Shown here: positions 34,586-43,633 of the stretch, in pieces
Layout of the letters: each line of letters begins with the position of its first letter
Position numbering within the stretch: the stretch's first letter is position 1
Source: Paenibacillus psychroresistens
Lineage (GTDB): Bacteria > Bacillota > Bacilli > Paenibacillales > NBRC-103111
DNA length: 64,000 nucleotides
NCBI RefSeq assembly: GCF_009728935.1
Contig: NZ_CP034235.1
Span: 3,944,001 to 4,008,000, forward strand
Reading direction: 5' to 3'
Notes under the pieces: generated by a model
What the model was told of the DNA's origin: nothing
What the model saw: the letters and a program-made list of their open reading frames with translations, nothing else
Database searches by the model: none
Program-made: the position numbers and the translations under genes

Positions 34586-34960
34586 TTAGGAAAGCTTTTC
34601 CGTCTTAACATCGGACTGTGCCTGCTCGCCTTCGGAAGCTAACTGACGGTCTTCTCTCCAAGATTTCACTCCGCTAACCACAGTACTCGCAAGACCATTT
34701 GCTTTCTCAGCAAGCTGATTGGTATGAGCACTCATTGTTTTAGCGATCTCCAGAGTCATGTCGGATACTTCATTAGCAATACGTTGAGTTTTATCTGTAA
34801 CATCATGAGCAAGCTTTTGTGTTTTTTCGGTTATATTCTCGACTTGGAATGAAAGCTTAGCACGAATTTCCGGTCCTGTCTTGGGTGTCAATAAAATTGC
34901 AGCAATGGCTCCAGCCACAGTTCCTAGAATGGTTCCTACAACAAATTCTTTTGATTTCAT
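34586..34960 (-). CDS. YtxH-domain protein
   Basis: A 124-residue protein of the YtxH/general stress type: a short hydrophobic Gly/Ala-rich segment (V-V-G-T-I-L-G-T-V-A-G-A-I-A-A-I-L-L) at residues 6-23, then P-K-T-G-P-E-I-R and a long amphipathic helix with repeated T-x-K-x-Q-x-x-A. A good AGGAG ribosome-binding site precedes the ATG. In Bacillus these proteins appear in stress or sporulation regulons; the molecular role is not known. Confidence 0.8.
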   Translation of the reverse strand: MKSKEFVVGTILGTVAGAIAAILLTPKTGPEIRAKLSFQVENITEKTQKLAHDVTDKTQRIANEVSDMTLEIAKTMSAHTNQLAEKANGLASTVVSGVKSWREDRQLASEGEQAQSDVKTEKLS

Positions 34961-35071
34961 AGCAGATTAACTCCTTTCGCAAGTTATAATTGGATTTTCT
35001 CTGTGTTTGTTTAATTATAACGTATTCATTAATAAATCGCATCTTTTTAGAGAAACTTCGACAAAATAAAC

Positions 35072-35350
35072 TTAGCCTATGCTTTCTATTTGCTGTGCGA
35101 GCAGAAAATCCTTACCGGTTACCCCATGACTGTCATGTGTGGATGAAGTAATCGTAACTTTATTAAATTGAATTAGTAAATCCGGTTGATGATTGGCTGC
35201 CTCAGCTAATTTAGCAATTGCAACGACAAAATCTATGGCCTCCATAAATGTTTCTTTAACAAATGTTTTGACAAGGCTCCCGCCTTCGTGTTTCCATAAA
35301 GGTAATAAGCTTAAATTTACCGCCACTTGATCTTCCGACAATTTACTCAT
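35072..35350 (-). CDS. Pterin-4a-carbinolamine dehydratase family protein
   Basis: A 92-residue protein of the PCD/PhhB family, which dehydrates 4a-hydroxytetrahydropterin in recycling of the pterin cofactor of aromatic hydroxylases. The active-site region reads A-N-H-Q-P-D (near residues 52-57) in place of the usual H-H-P-[DE], so one of the two paired His is Gln-shifted. T-H-D-S-H-G-V-T-G-K-D-F-L-L-A follows as in the family. No aromatic hydroxylase gene is nearby. The altered motif leaves activity uncertain. Confidence 0.82.
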   Translation of the reverse strand: MSKLSEDQVAVNLSLLPLWKHEGGSLVKTFVKETFMEAIDFVVAIAKLAEAANHQPDLLIQFNKVTITSSTHDSHGVTGKDFLLAQQIESIG

Positions 35351-35441
35351 AATCCACCCAACCCTTCATATTTCGATTTATGTATGGTTTACCCAATTAT
35401 GCCGCTTTAGAAACATTAGAACAAGAAAAGGAGATTAAACT

Positions 35442-35702
35442 ATGGATTTTTCGTTCTATGTTATTCTTTCTTTAATCGGCCCGATTTTCATCTTATTAGG
35501 GATTGTCGTCTATAAAATGCTTAAACAGAAAGAGCTGCCGAGCAGCAATTATACACCTTTTGATTATATTATGGGTCAGGCACCTGTTGAATTTCATGAG
35601 GATAAACAAGAAAAGGAAGTAGAAGATGATCAGGGTGATGATATAGATAAGAATCTTAGACAGAAAAGTTATAATAGCTTACCTGATCTTGATCTAAAGT
35701 AA
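35442..35702 (+). CDS. DUF3951-type small membrane protein
   Basis: An 86-residue protein with one N-terminal membrane helix (about residues 5-25), then K-M-L-K-Q-K-E-L-P-S-S-N-Y-T-P-F-D-Y-I, the signature of DUF3951, and a highly acidic tail. AAAAGGAG precedes the ATG. It is transcribed divergently from the pterin dehydratase gene, and its last 47 nt overlap the 3' end of the phosphatase gene on the other strand. Function unknown. Confidence 0.75.
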   Translation: MDFSFYVILSLIGPIFILLGIVVYKMLKQKELPSSNYTPFDYIMGQAPVEFHEDKQEKEVEDDQGDDIDKNLRQKSYNSLPDLDLK

Positions 35703-36378
35703 TCTCTAAACAGTTTAACTGCAGGCCATAAGCACAACCTCCATCAATCCCTATTTTATCGCCTCCGAACCAGATATCGCCCGTTCCTTGAATATCTACT
35801 GTTTTGGAATGGCCGAATACAACCATTTTATCAACGACAGTAGGCTGCCTAACAAATGCATCACGAATCCAAATGAAATCTCGTTCCGGCTGCTCTTTCC
35901 AGGTTTTATAGAATGGATTTAAACCTGCGTGAACATAGATATGATAATCATCCTCGTAATATAAAGGCAAGCTGTCAATAAATTGAATATGAGCTCGATA
36001 GTTTTTTCGAATCAATGCTTTAGCTTGCTCCAGTACTCCTGGTTTTAGTATATCTGCTAAGGAATATTTACTCTGACAATAACTATTAATCGTTTGCAAC
36101 CCGCCGTGTTCCACAAACTTGGTATCATGCAGCGTATTATTAAGCGTGACCCACTCCATAAACCGTTGATCGTGATTTCCACGTAGGGCGATGGCTTCAC
36201 CGTCTTGAACCAAGCGAATAATATGATCTACCACTTCTCTACTTTGTAAGCCACGATCCACATAGTCCCCAAGTATGATTAAACGATCCGCCTTAGGCTT
36301 AAATTCAACTTTTCTAAGCAGATCTATCCATTTAGCATAACATCCGTGAATATCACTAACGACTAACGTTCTGGTCAA
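35656..36378 (-). CDS. Calcineurin-type metallophosphoesterase
   Basis: A 240-residue phosphoesterase of the serine/threonine phosphatase / diadenosine tetraphosphatase type. Metal-binding motifs are D-I-H-G-C (residues 9-13), G-D-Y-V-D-R-G (about 37-43), and G-N-H-D-Q (about 67-71). Later His ligands lie in Y-V-H-A-G and F-G-H-S-K. The TTG codon preceding T-R-T-L-V-V has AGGAAGG at 6 nt and is chosen over an ATG that lies within that ribosome-binding region. The start lies 23 nt inside the end of helD. Substrate (phosphoprotein or dinucleotide) undecided. Confidence 0.85.
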   Translation of the reverse strand: MTRTLVVSDIHGCYAKWIDLLRKVEFKPKADRLIILGDYVDRGLQSREVVDHIIRLVQDGEAIALRGNHDQRFMEWVTLNNTLHDTKFVEHGGLQTINSYCQSKYSLADILKPGVLEQAKALIRKNYRAHIQFIDSLPLYYEDDYHIYVHAGLNPFYKTWKEQPERDFIWIRDAFVRQPTVVDKMVVFGHSKTVDIQGTGDIWFGGDKIGIDGGCAYGLQLNCLEITLDQDQVSYYNFSV

Positions 36379-38737
36379 CGTATTCCTTCCTCTCATAAGT
36401 CTCTGCATTCAATGCGCTTAGGAAAGGACTTAGCTCACCTAATGAGTATATGAACAATTCATGCATGGCTCTTGTGCAAGCTGTATAAAAGAGCTTTCGT
36501 TCGTTCTCCCGCCTATATTGTTCTTTGGAACCGTTATAGAGGATAACTGCGTCAAATTCAACCCCCTTGGCCAAATATGCGGGAATAACTTGAATGCCTT
36601 TTTCAAACAAAATGGTGTTCTTGGTAATGAGCAGTAAAGGTAATTGTTCCTTCATTGCTTCATAGGCGGCTTCACTTTCCTTAGCTGTTTTACAAATGAT
36701 CGCAATGGAGGCAAAGCCTCTGGCAAGAAAAGCTTCTATATCGATGAGTATGCGTTTGTGAAGCTGTTCATGATCATCTACGACAATGATTTGCGGTTTC
36801 TCTCCAGGACGGTTAAAGGGCATAATTTGATCGCCGCCTTGGACAATGCCACGGGTAAATTCAACTATCTGACGAGTGGAACGATAGCTATTCACTAAAC
36901 GAATTAATTCGGTTTGGGCGGCACCATACATTTCCATAACCGGCTGAGATTCATGAAGAATGGACGCATGCGCATATATCGCTTGATTCAAGTCACCTAA
37001 AGCCGTCATTTTACTGCGTGGGAACAGATGCTTAATAAACTCAAGCTGAAAAGCCGAGTAATCCTGCACTTCGTCAATGATTACATATCGAATAGAATGG
37101 TTGGACTGATAGCCGTGAACCAAATCTTTAATTAACAAAAAAGGTGTAGCATCCTCGTAGGAAAGCTGTAATTTTTCCAGCCTTAACAAGGTTTGTTCGC
37201 AGATGTCGTGCCAATTATCAGGCAACTGAATATGCTTAGAGGCGCTAATGGATAAGGCGTTATCATCCCTAAATAATTGACGATATAGTCCCAAAACATC
37301 GACAAATCGCAGAGTTTGAATACGATGACGAATCGGGTTTAATTTTTCTTGGACAACCCATCGCGCCAATACCTCATACTGCTTGTCATAATCATCAAAA
37401 GTAGCGCCTTTACCTTTTTGATTTAAACGCAGCTTCTTGAAAGAATGATGCAAATCATCAAAATCCAGATTCTGCACTTCATCGTCCAACCACGCCTCAC
37501 GCCACTCCTTCTCTTCAAATACACTTAATTCTTTAAGCAACCAATCCCGATGCAGCTCGATGCGGTTAGCAAGTCGAATTGCTGGATCATAGCTGTAGAA
37601 GCGTTCCTTCATTCGTTTTACGGAAACGACATTGCGTCCTCTAAAAACAAGCGGCTTGAATAGAATATCTTGGTGCTGCAGCACTTCCTTATAGGCGAGA
37701 ATAACCTTATAGAATTCGATTGAAGATTTAAAGCGAATACCTGCAAGTCTGGCTTCATACTCGACTGTATTTTCTTCAGCACTAAGAATGGTTTCCAGTT
37801 GTTCAAACGGATCCTCTAATTGATATTCCTCATTTAAACGGTACTCCAGATACTGTTGAAAGGTCGTTTGTTGCATATTCTCTTCTCCGAGCTCTGGCAG
37901 TACTGTAGACACATAGCTATTGAACATCGGATTTGGTGAGAACAAGAGCATCTGATCTGCTTTTAAGGTTTGACGGTGTTTGTATAAAAGGTACGCTACT
38001 CTTTGCAAAGCAGCAGAAGTTTTCCCACTACCTGCAACTCCTTGAACTAGCAGCATGCGGCTACGATCATTGCGGATGATCTGGTTTTGTTCCCTCTGGA
38101 TGGTGGCGACAATACTCTTCATTTGAGCTTCTGAAGAATGGCCCAATACCTTCTGCAGCAGTTGATCCCCAATCGTCACACTCGTATCAAACATCAATTC
38201 AATGACTCCGTCGCGAATCATGTATTGCCTTTTCATCAGCATTTCACCGGTTACTTCACCATCGGGAGTTTCATATTTCACTAGCCCAGGCGGGTAATCG
38301 TAATAAAGGCTAGCTATGGGAGCACGCCAGTCATAAATCAGAAACGTAATGCCATCTGCGTCCAAAAGCGAAGCAATTCCCAGATAAATAGATTCCACAT
38401 TAGTCGTACCTTGTTCGACAAAATCAATCCTGCCAAAATAAGGAGAATGCAGCAATCGATTAAGTTTATCTAAAGTAACAACAGCAAGCTTATGCATCCG
38501 TTCACGCTCAGAAATAACATCAGCCTGTTGTTTAATACTAAAAAATGTTTCGCCCATATCATCAGGGTTGCCTAAATTTATTGTAATGCCGTCCCAAAAG
38601 TTTTTGCGAATATCCCCAATGTCACCTTTGACCAGCCCAACTTCCTGTGCTAATTGTTCCATACGTTGGTTTAATTGATCATTAACATGCTCCATGCGTT
38701 GTTGTTCAAACTGCCAATCGCTTTCCGTTAAACTCAT
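36356..38737 (-). CDS. helD: RNA polymerase recycling helicase HelD
   Basis: A 793-residue UvrD/Rep-type superfamily 1 protein matching HelD, which removes stalled RNA polymerase from DNA in Firmicutes. An N-terminal coiled coil (about residues 1-75) inserts into the polymerase. Walker A is G-V-A-G-S-G-K-T-S near residue 240, and motif II is I-I-D-E-V-Q-D-Y near residue 570. The motif IV-VI region carries R-L-V-N-S-Y-R-S-T, V-E-F-D-A-V-I and Y-T-A-C-T-R-A. The ATG three codons inside the open frame has AAGGGGTG at proper distance. It precedes and slightly overlaps the phosphatase gene. Confidence 0.9.
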   Translation of the reverse strand: MSLTESDWQFEQQRMEHVNDQLNQRMEQLAQEVGLVKGDIGDIRKNFWDGITINLGNPDDMGETFFSIKQQADVISERERMHKLAVVTLDKLNRLLHSPYFGRIDFVEQGTTNVESIYLGIASLLDADGITFLIYDWRAPIASLYYDYPPGLVKYETPDGEVTGEMLMKRQYMIRDGVIELMFDTSVTIGDQLLQKVLGHSSEAQMKSIVATIQREQNQIIRNDRSRMLLVQGVAGSGKTSAALQRVAYLLYKHRQTLKADQMLLFSPNPMFNSYVSTVLPELGEENMQQTTFQQYLEYRLNEEYQLEDPFEQLETILSAEENTVEYEARLAGIRFKSSIEFYKVILAYKEVLQHQDILFKPLVFRGRNVVSVKRMKERFYSYDPAIRLANRIELHRDWLLKELSVFEEKEWREAWLDDEVQNLDFDDLHHSFKKLRLNQKGKGATFDDYDKQYEVLARWVVQEKLNPIRHRIQTLRFVDVLGLYRQLFRDDNALSISASKHIQLPDNWHDICEQTLLRLEKLQLSYEDATPFLLIKDLVHGYQSNHSIRYVIIDEVQDYSAFQLEFIKHLFPRSKMTALGDLNQAIYAHASILHESQPVMEMYGAAQTELIRLVNSYRSTRQIVEFTRGIVQGGDQIMPFNRPGEKPQIIVVDDHEQLHKRILIDIEAFLARGFASIAIICKTAKESEAAYEAMKEQLPLLLITKNTILFEKGIQVIPAYLAKGVEFDAVILYNGSKEQYRRENERKLFYTACTRAMHELFIYSLGELSPFLSALNAETYERKEYVDQNVSR

Positions 38738-38782
38738 ACTATGCACCCCTTCTTATCTAAAAAAATGATTGGGTAGTTTAAA

Positions 38783-38815
38783 CACAAAAACCGCTTTTTT
38801 ACAGCGGCTTTTGTG
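38783..38815 (-). terminator. Terminator after the DinG/XPD-type helicase gene
   Basis: A 12-13-bp stem (CACAAAAACCGCT with AGCGGCTTTTGTG) with a short A/T loop and T-runs, 3 nt past the helicase stop codon. Confidence 0.8.
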
Positions 38816-38818
38816 AAA

Positions 38819-40768
38819 TTAAAACGTTTCATTCCATTCGACACCATTAGGTAAAATTTCTTGGACCTTTTTACGAACTACTTCATTCTCGTATAACTCC
38901 AAACTTAGAATGGCTACAATACCACGATCATCCTTAGAACGAATAAGGCGCCCCATGCCCTGTCTAAGCCTTAGCAGCATATAGGGAAGATCCACTTCCT
39001 CAAAGGCGGATTGGGATGCTTTCCTTCTTGCTGAGAACACGGGATCATTCGGAGGAAACGGCAATGACCAAATGATTACATTCGATAAGGATGGCCCTGG
39101 AATATCCAGTCCTTCCCAAAGCGTTACTGCACATAGAACACTTTGTTCATCATTCTGGAAGGCTGAAATCAGATAGCTGATTTCCTGATCACCTTCAAAA
39201 CCGAAGCGCATATCCTTGCAAGCATCGTATTGCAGAATATCTTGTTTGAATTGTCTCATTTCTTCTTTAGAAGGAAAGAGAATTAAAGCTCTACCTTCAG
39301 TCTCCTGTAATAAACGAACAACCAACTGCATTTTATCAGCAATAGTAAAATTCTCATTCAACCGTGGTGCAATGAATTTCATCTGGTTTTCATAATCATG
39401 TGGAGAAGGAACTGAGAAGGATAAATAGCTTTCAATGCCTAAATTATCAGCAACATAGTCAAAGGATCCATCAATAGAAAGCGTTGCGGAAGAAAATACA
39501 ATCGGCATCTTCTGTGTGAAGACACGCTCGTTCAGTACTTCCTTAACTAGTCTTGGCATAATCACCAAGGTTAGCCCCACTGTATCTTCCATAACCCAAG
39601 CGATTAGCTGGTCGGATTGTTTAAATAACGCCAAAGCAAGCTGGATCATCTCCAAATGCTCTTCGACAATTTTCAGCTGGTACATATCTAAAGTATAAAG
39701 CTCACTTTCAAATACCAATTCATCTTCAATAGTTGCAATTAGATCACGGAAGCGATTAACCTCGCGGACTAATAGGGGATTATAATTGATTTCTTTGCGA
39801 TCAGAGCCAATTACAGATTTGCTTTGTTTGCGTAATAGCTTAAATAAAGCTTCACTCTGTGAAATGGCTTCTTCAACAACCAGCGCAAAGGATTCACGCA
39901 CTTCCCCTTTAAGCAATCGAATAATAATTTCTTCAAAAACCTCATGATTTAACTTATAGGTTAAGGCTTTTTGAGCTGCATTCTCCAACAAATGGCCTTC
40001 ATCAAAAACGACTGCACAATGCTCAGGCAATAAAGGCAGCTGGCCTTCTCTTTTTCTACCTTCATAGGTCCAAACATGCTCCATATAGAAATCATGCGAG
40101 CAAATAATTAAATCTGCGGATTTACGATAATGCTCTCTCGATAAAGTCTGTCCACAACGATGGCGTTTATCACAAACAAAACAATCCTGGAAGGTATCCC
40201 AATTGATCTCTCTCCATTGTTCATCGTTTAAATGTGCATACTCTCTGCGATCCCCGTAAGGATAAAACGCTTGTAAGGCTTCATATTTCTCAACAAATTC
40301 AGGCAATTGACTATATATTTGCTGAAAAACTTGGGTCTCATCATTAGGGTTACGCACTTCACCTAGCTTTTTAACACATAAATATTGATCCTGAGATTTA
40401 CCCAAGCGGGCATCAATGGTTAAATTTAAATGTTTGGCAAGCTTTGCAATATCACCTTCGGGCTTAACTAATTGTTCAATTAATGATTCGTCCGCACAAG
40501 CAATGATGGCTGGTTTCCGTGTGTGTCGCGCATAGAAAATCGAATAAAGTAAATAAACTAAGGTTTTACCGGTACCAACACCTGCCTCAGCAAAAATGGT
40601 TTTCTTATCGGCAAAAGCCCGTTCTAATTGAAAGGCCATATAAATTTGTTCATCACGTACTTCAAAGCCGACTTCCGGTAATACTTCATAGAATACATCT
40701 GCTATCCAATCACTTGCTTGTTGCACAAATGATTGTGAAGCGTCATAGGCAAAAGGATATCGTTTCAC
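38819..40768 (-). CDS. DinG/XPD-type ATP-dependent DNA helicase (YpvA-like)
   Basis: A superfamily 2 helicase of about 650 residues, the size of B. subtilis YpvA. Walker A is A-E-A-G-V-G-T-G-K-T, and motif II is V-F-D-E-G-H. Four cysteines typical of the XPD-family iron-sulfur cluster lie between them (Y-L-C-V-K-K and D-C-F-V-C-D-K-R-H-R-C). Motif VI reads L-R-Q-G-M-G-R-L-I-R. No exonuclease domain is present, unlike longer DinG of some Bacillus. The GTG beginning K-R-Y-P-F has a GGGGG stretch upstream; the open frame goes back 11 codons to a TTG at 40801 without a ribosome-binding site, so the start is uncertain. Confidence 0.87.
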   Translation of the reverse strand: MKRYPFAYDASQSFVQQASDWIADVFYEVLPEVGFEVRDEQIYMAFQLERAFADKKTIFAEAGVGTGKTLVYLLYSIFYARHTRKPAIIACADESLIEQLVKPEGDIAKLAKHLNLTIDARLGKSQDQYLCVKKLGEVRNPNDETQVFQQIYSQLPEFVEKYEALQAFYPYGDRREYAHLNDEQWREINWDTFQDCFVCDKRHRCGQTLSREHYRKSADLIICSHDFYMEHVWTYEGRKREGQLPLLPEHCAVVFDEGHLLENAAQKALTYKLNHEVFEEIIIRLLKGEVRESFALVVEEAISQSEALFKLLRKQSKSVIGSDRKEINYNPLLVREVNRFRDLIATIEDELVFESELYTLDMYQLKIVEEHLEMIQLALALFKQSDQLIAWVMEDTVGLTLVIMPRLVKEVLNERVFTQKMPIVFSSATLSIDGSFDYVADNLGIESYLSFSVPSPHDYENQMKFIAPRLNENFTIADKMQLVVRLLQETEGRALILFPSKEEMRQFKQDILQYDACKDMRFGFEGDQEISYLISAFQNDEQSVLCAVTLWEGLDIPGPSLSNVIIWSLPFPPNDPVFSARRKASQSAFEEVDLPYMLLRLRQGMGRLIRSKDDRGIVAILSLELYENEVVRKKVQEILPNGVEWNETF

Positions 40769-40879
40769 TAAAGATTGGCCCCCGATTTTTATATGATACA
40801 ACGATAAATGGATGTGTAATTAGATTATGTCTTTATCATATCATACCAAACGCCCGATCTCCTAAAATATAGTCATGAG

Positions 40880-43618
40880 CTAAGAAACATTTAATGCCCC
40901 AATCCATTTCTCAGAAGCACCATTCTGATAACAATCATCCGCTAAATAGAAGTATAAACGAGCCGCTTTGTCCCAGCGATTCAGTTTGATTACCTCAAGG
41001 AATGCTTCGCGTGCATCATAAAAGCGTCCATTCTGGTAAGCTTCAACAGCGATTTCGAATGTAGCCTTAGTTTTGAGCTTAAGCTTACGCACATGTTCAG
41101 GATCTCCTTGAAATACATCGTAAAGATGTATCGGTTCATCTTTACCTTCGATATAAACCATTCCTAGGCTGCGGCTTTCATATTGCTTAGGCTCCGTTAG
41201 CACCTTATAAATTTCATCTGTAATAAGTATGGAAACACCCATAGAATTAGACATTTTCTCAAGTATTCCTGCAATATTGACATTATCAGAGATAACATTG
41301 CCTTCCATGCGCTTTTCTTCACCTATAATCCCTAGCATCAAAGGTCCGCGATGAATCCCAATACTGATGTCAATTGTTGAATAGCCTGAATTCAAGCGAT
41401 GAGTATTATAGACATCAAGCATTTGTCTCATCTCAATAGCTGTATCCAGTGAATCCTCAGCACGATTAGGGAATAAAGCCATAATGCCAGCACCAAGATA
41501 CTTGTTGATCATCCCTTCATTCTTCCTGACAATCGGTCCAAAACGGTTGAGAAAGGAGTTTATGAAGTTGAAATTTTCTTTAGGTGTTAAGTTCTTTGAG
41601 AATTCATAAAAGGACTGCATATTCAAGATAAGTATACCCATTTCCTGCTCTACTTGATCGCCAAGCTCCACATTCTGAATACTTTCTTTACCTAAATATT
41701 GGAGAAACTGCCGCGGAACAAAGCGGTTATTAGCTTCATTAAGCTTAGTAATATTCGATATGTACATCTGAATGCTTTGTGCCATGTGATTGAAGTTATC
41801 ACCCAAATCAGCGACTTCATCACGAGATTGGATATTAACCACTGTATTCCAATTACCGCCTGCAATATCAACAACGCTGCGGCGCAAGGTGCGTATCGAA
41901 GATAATAAGTAGTAGCTAAGAAATAAGAATACAATAATAATAACAAGCGTTATCCCGAGTATGCCTTCTACAACTTTTAAGATTAGCTCTCGCTTATGAC
42001 GATCAAAGGCATTCATATCACGGCCTATTTCATATATACCAATAATTTTACCTTGCGAGGTATATAAGGGACCAATGGCATATTTAAAAAATCCAGTCTC
42101 ATCTCTAGATTCGCTTACAACAATTTGGCCTTCATTAATAACCTTTGAGTTATCCTCGTCAGAAGGGAATTTACGAAACATCGTCTCACTATCATCATCA
42201 TCCATAACTCGATAAATTTGATTATTCTCGTATTTATATAAAGTACTATAGAGTCCATCCCTACCGGCTCCACCTGAAAAAACGGCATTTTTACTTGCCT
42301 TAATGGATACATAGTTCTCATTCATGTAATCCTTGGCGCTTGTAAGCTTTTCTAACTTATCTCCGTCAATGATATTCTGTCCGTTGTGGCTTAAGAGCTT
42401 TAAATTATTGCCAACCGTTACTAATAATTCTTTGGAGTAGCTCGAATAAATTAAAATCGATAACAGGATTAAAGAAGCTATTACAAGCGGGACGAAGACG
42501 ATAATTTGTTTAAGTAATAATGAAATACGTCTATTCATAAAATGCACATAGTAATAACGTATACTCCAGAGAAGCAAAATGACTGCCGCTAAGACCTGCA
42601 ACCAAAACAAATAACCTAATTGGATTAAATGCTTGGAAAAAGCAGCTTCATTTTCTTGTGATAATATCTGGTTAGTCCCATCAATCTTCGTAATTCTATC
42701 TGAACTAGCTAATAATAAATGACCATCCATTAAATTCGCAAGGTCTACTAAGTTCTCCGTGTCCGTATCATCAGGTGCTTTAGTATAAACCAATTCAATT
42801 TTAGCAGGCTCACTAACTGGGATTCGATAGACATCATTATTATCTGAATTTATAAAATAGAGGTTTTTATTATTATCGAGCGTAATCCGAATCGGTACAG
42901 ACTTCATTGGGTTGTTATCACCTGACAGTGGGAAAAGCAGCTTTAAATCCCCTGTTTTGGATACTTCGTAAATTTTCCCTGTTTTTGTTGTTAAATAGAT
43001 CTCACCAGGTTTACTACCAGTTATTTCGGATAAATATAAATCTTTAGGCAGGGTGAAGCTAAATGCCTTTACTGGTGTGGCTTCTTCATGATTGAGTTGA
43101 TTTAATTGAATTTTTTTATCGATATATGTATAAAAGAATAGAGAATCTTCGTAGACCTGTAAAGAACGAATAGTACCTACTCGCAATAAATTGCTTTTAT
43201 CATCAAAATCTTGATTATAGAGCAGCTTGTCAAATTTGCCATCCGGTTTATATCGTACAATTTGTTCGTTTTTGACGTATAAGCCAAAAGCATCTAATCC
43301 AGTCTGCAACGCATACAAATAACCTTTGGAATCAACCGCTAAATCATTGAAATTATTCAAGGAACCATCGGTACCGCGAACAAGATCAATCTGATATTGT
43401 AAGGTACCTGATGTATTGAGCATTAATATACTCTCTTTGGACTTAGTGATCATATATTCATGTCCATGACGATCTGAAATGACATTGAATAGATTCTCAA
43501 ATGGCTTGGATTTTTGCAGGGGTGACTGTGAGAGGAAGCTGCGATTTTGAAAGATAGAATACCCTAACCCAGCTATTAAAATGGCAACAAAAAGCAGCAA
43601 AAACCCTTTTTTCTTCAT
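40880..43618 (-). CDS. Propeller-HAMP membrane protein with degenerate class III cyclase domain
   Basis: A 912-residue membrane protein. After a signal/anchor helix (residues 5-22), residues 40-330 form an external NHL/propeller-like domain. Membrane helices follow near 340 and 370-395, then an external sensor-like domain, another helix near 550-575, and a HAMP-like linker (about 575-630). A class III nucleotide cyclase homology domain (653-810) and a short helical repeat tail complete it. Both metal-binding aspartates of active cyclases are replaced: Asn666 in L-I-L-N-M-Q-S-F and Ala710 in K-Y-L-G-A-G-I-M-A-L-F. The transition-state Arg is Ile785 in V-N-I-A-G-I-L-E. So it is probably a non-catalytic receptor. 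It sits 15 nt after the TolC-like gene. Confidence 0.82.
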   Translation of the reverse strand: MKKKGFLLLFVAILIAGLGYSIFQNRSFLSQSPLQKSKPFENLFNVISDRHGHEYMITKSKESILMLNTSGTLQYQIDLVRGTDGSLNNFNDLAVDSKGYLYALQTGLDAFGLYVKNEQIVRYKPDGKFDKLLYNQDFDDKSNLLRVGTIRSLQVYEDSLFFYTYIDKKIQLNQLNHEEATPVKAFSFTLPKDLYLSEITGSKPGEIYLTTKTGKIYEVSKTGDLKLLFPLSGDNNPMKSVPIRITLDNNKNLYFINSDNNDVYRIPVSEPAKIELVYTKAPDDTDTENLVDLANLMDGHLLLASSDRITKIDGTNQILSQENEAAFSKHLIQLGYLFWLQVLAAVILLLWSIRYYYVHFMNRRISLLLKQIIVFVPLVIASLILLSILIYSSYSKELLVTVGNNLKLLSHNGQNIIDGDKLEKLTSAKDYMNENYVSIKASKNAVFSGGAGRDGLYSTLYKYENNQIYRVMDDDDSETMFRKFPSDEDNSKVINEGQIVVSESRDETGFFKYAIGPLYTSQGKIIGIYEIGRDMNAFDRHKRELILKVVEGILGITLVIIIVFLFLSYYLLSSIRTLRRSVVDIAGGNWNTVVNIQSRDEVADLGDNFNHMAQSIQMYISNITKLNEANNRFVPRQFLQYLGKESIQNVELGDQVEQEMGILILNMQSFYEFSKNLTPKENFNFINSFLNRFGPIVRKNEGMINKYLGAGIMALFPNRAEDSLDTAIEMRQMLDVYNTHRLNSGYSTIDISIGIHRGPLMLGIIGEEKRMEGNVISDNVNIAGILEKMSNSMGVSILITDEIYKVLTEPKQYESRSLGMVYIEGKDEPIHLYDVFQGDPEHVRKLKLKTKATFEIAVEAYQNGRFYDAREAFLEVIKLNRWDKAARLYFYLADDCYQNGASEKWIGALNVS

Positions 43619-43633
43619 AAACCCCTATCACTC

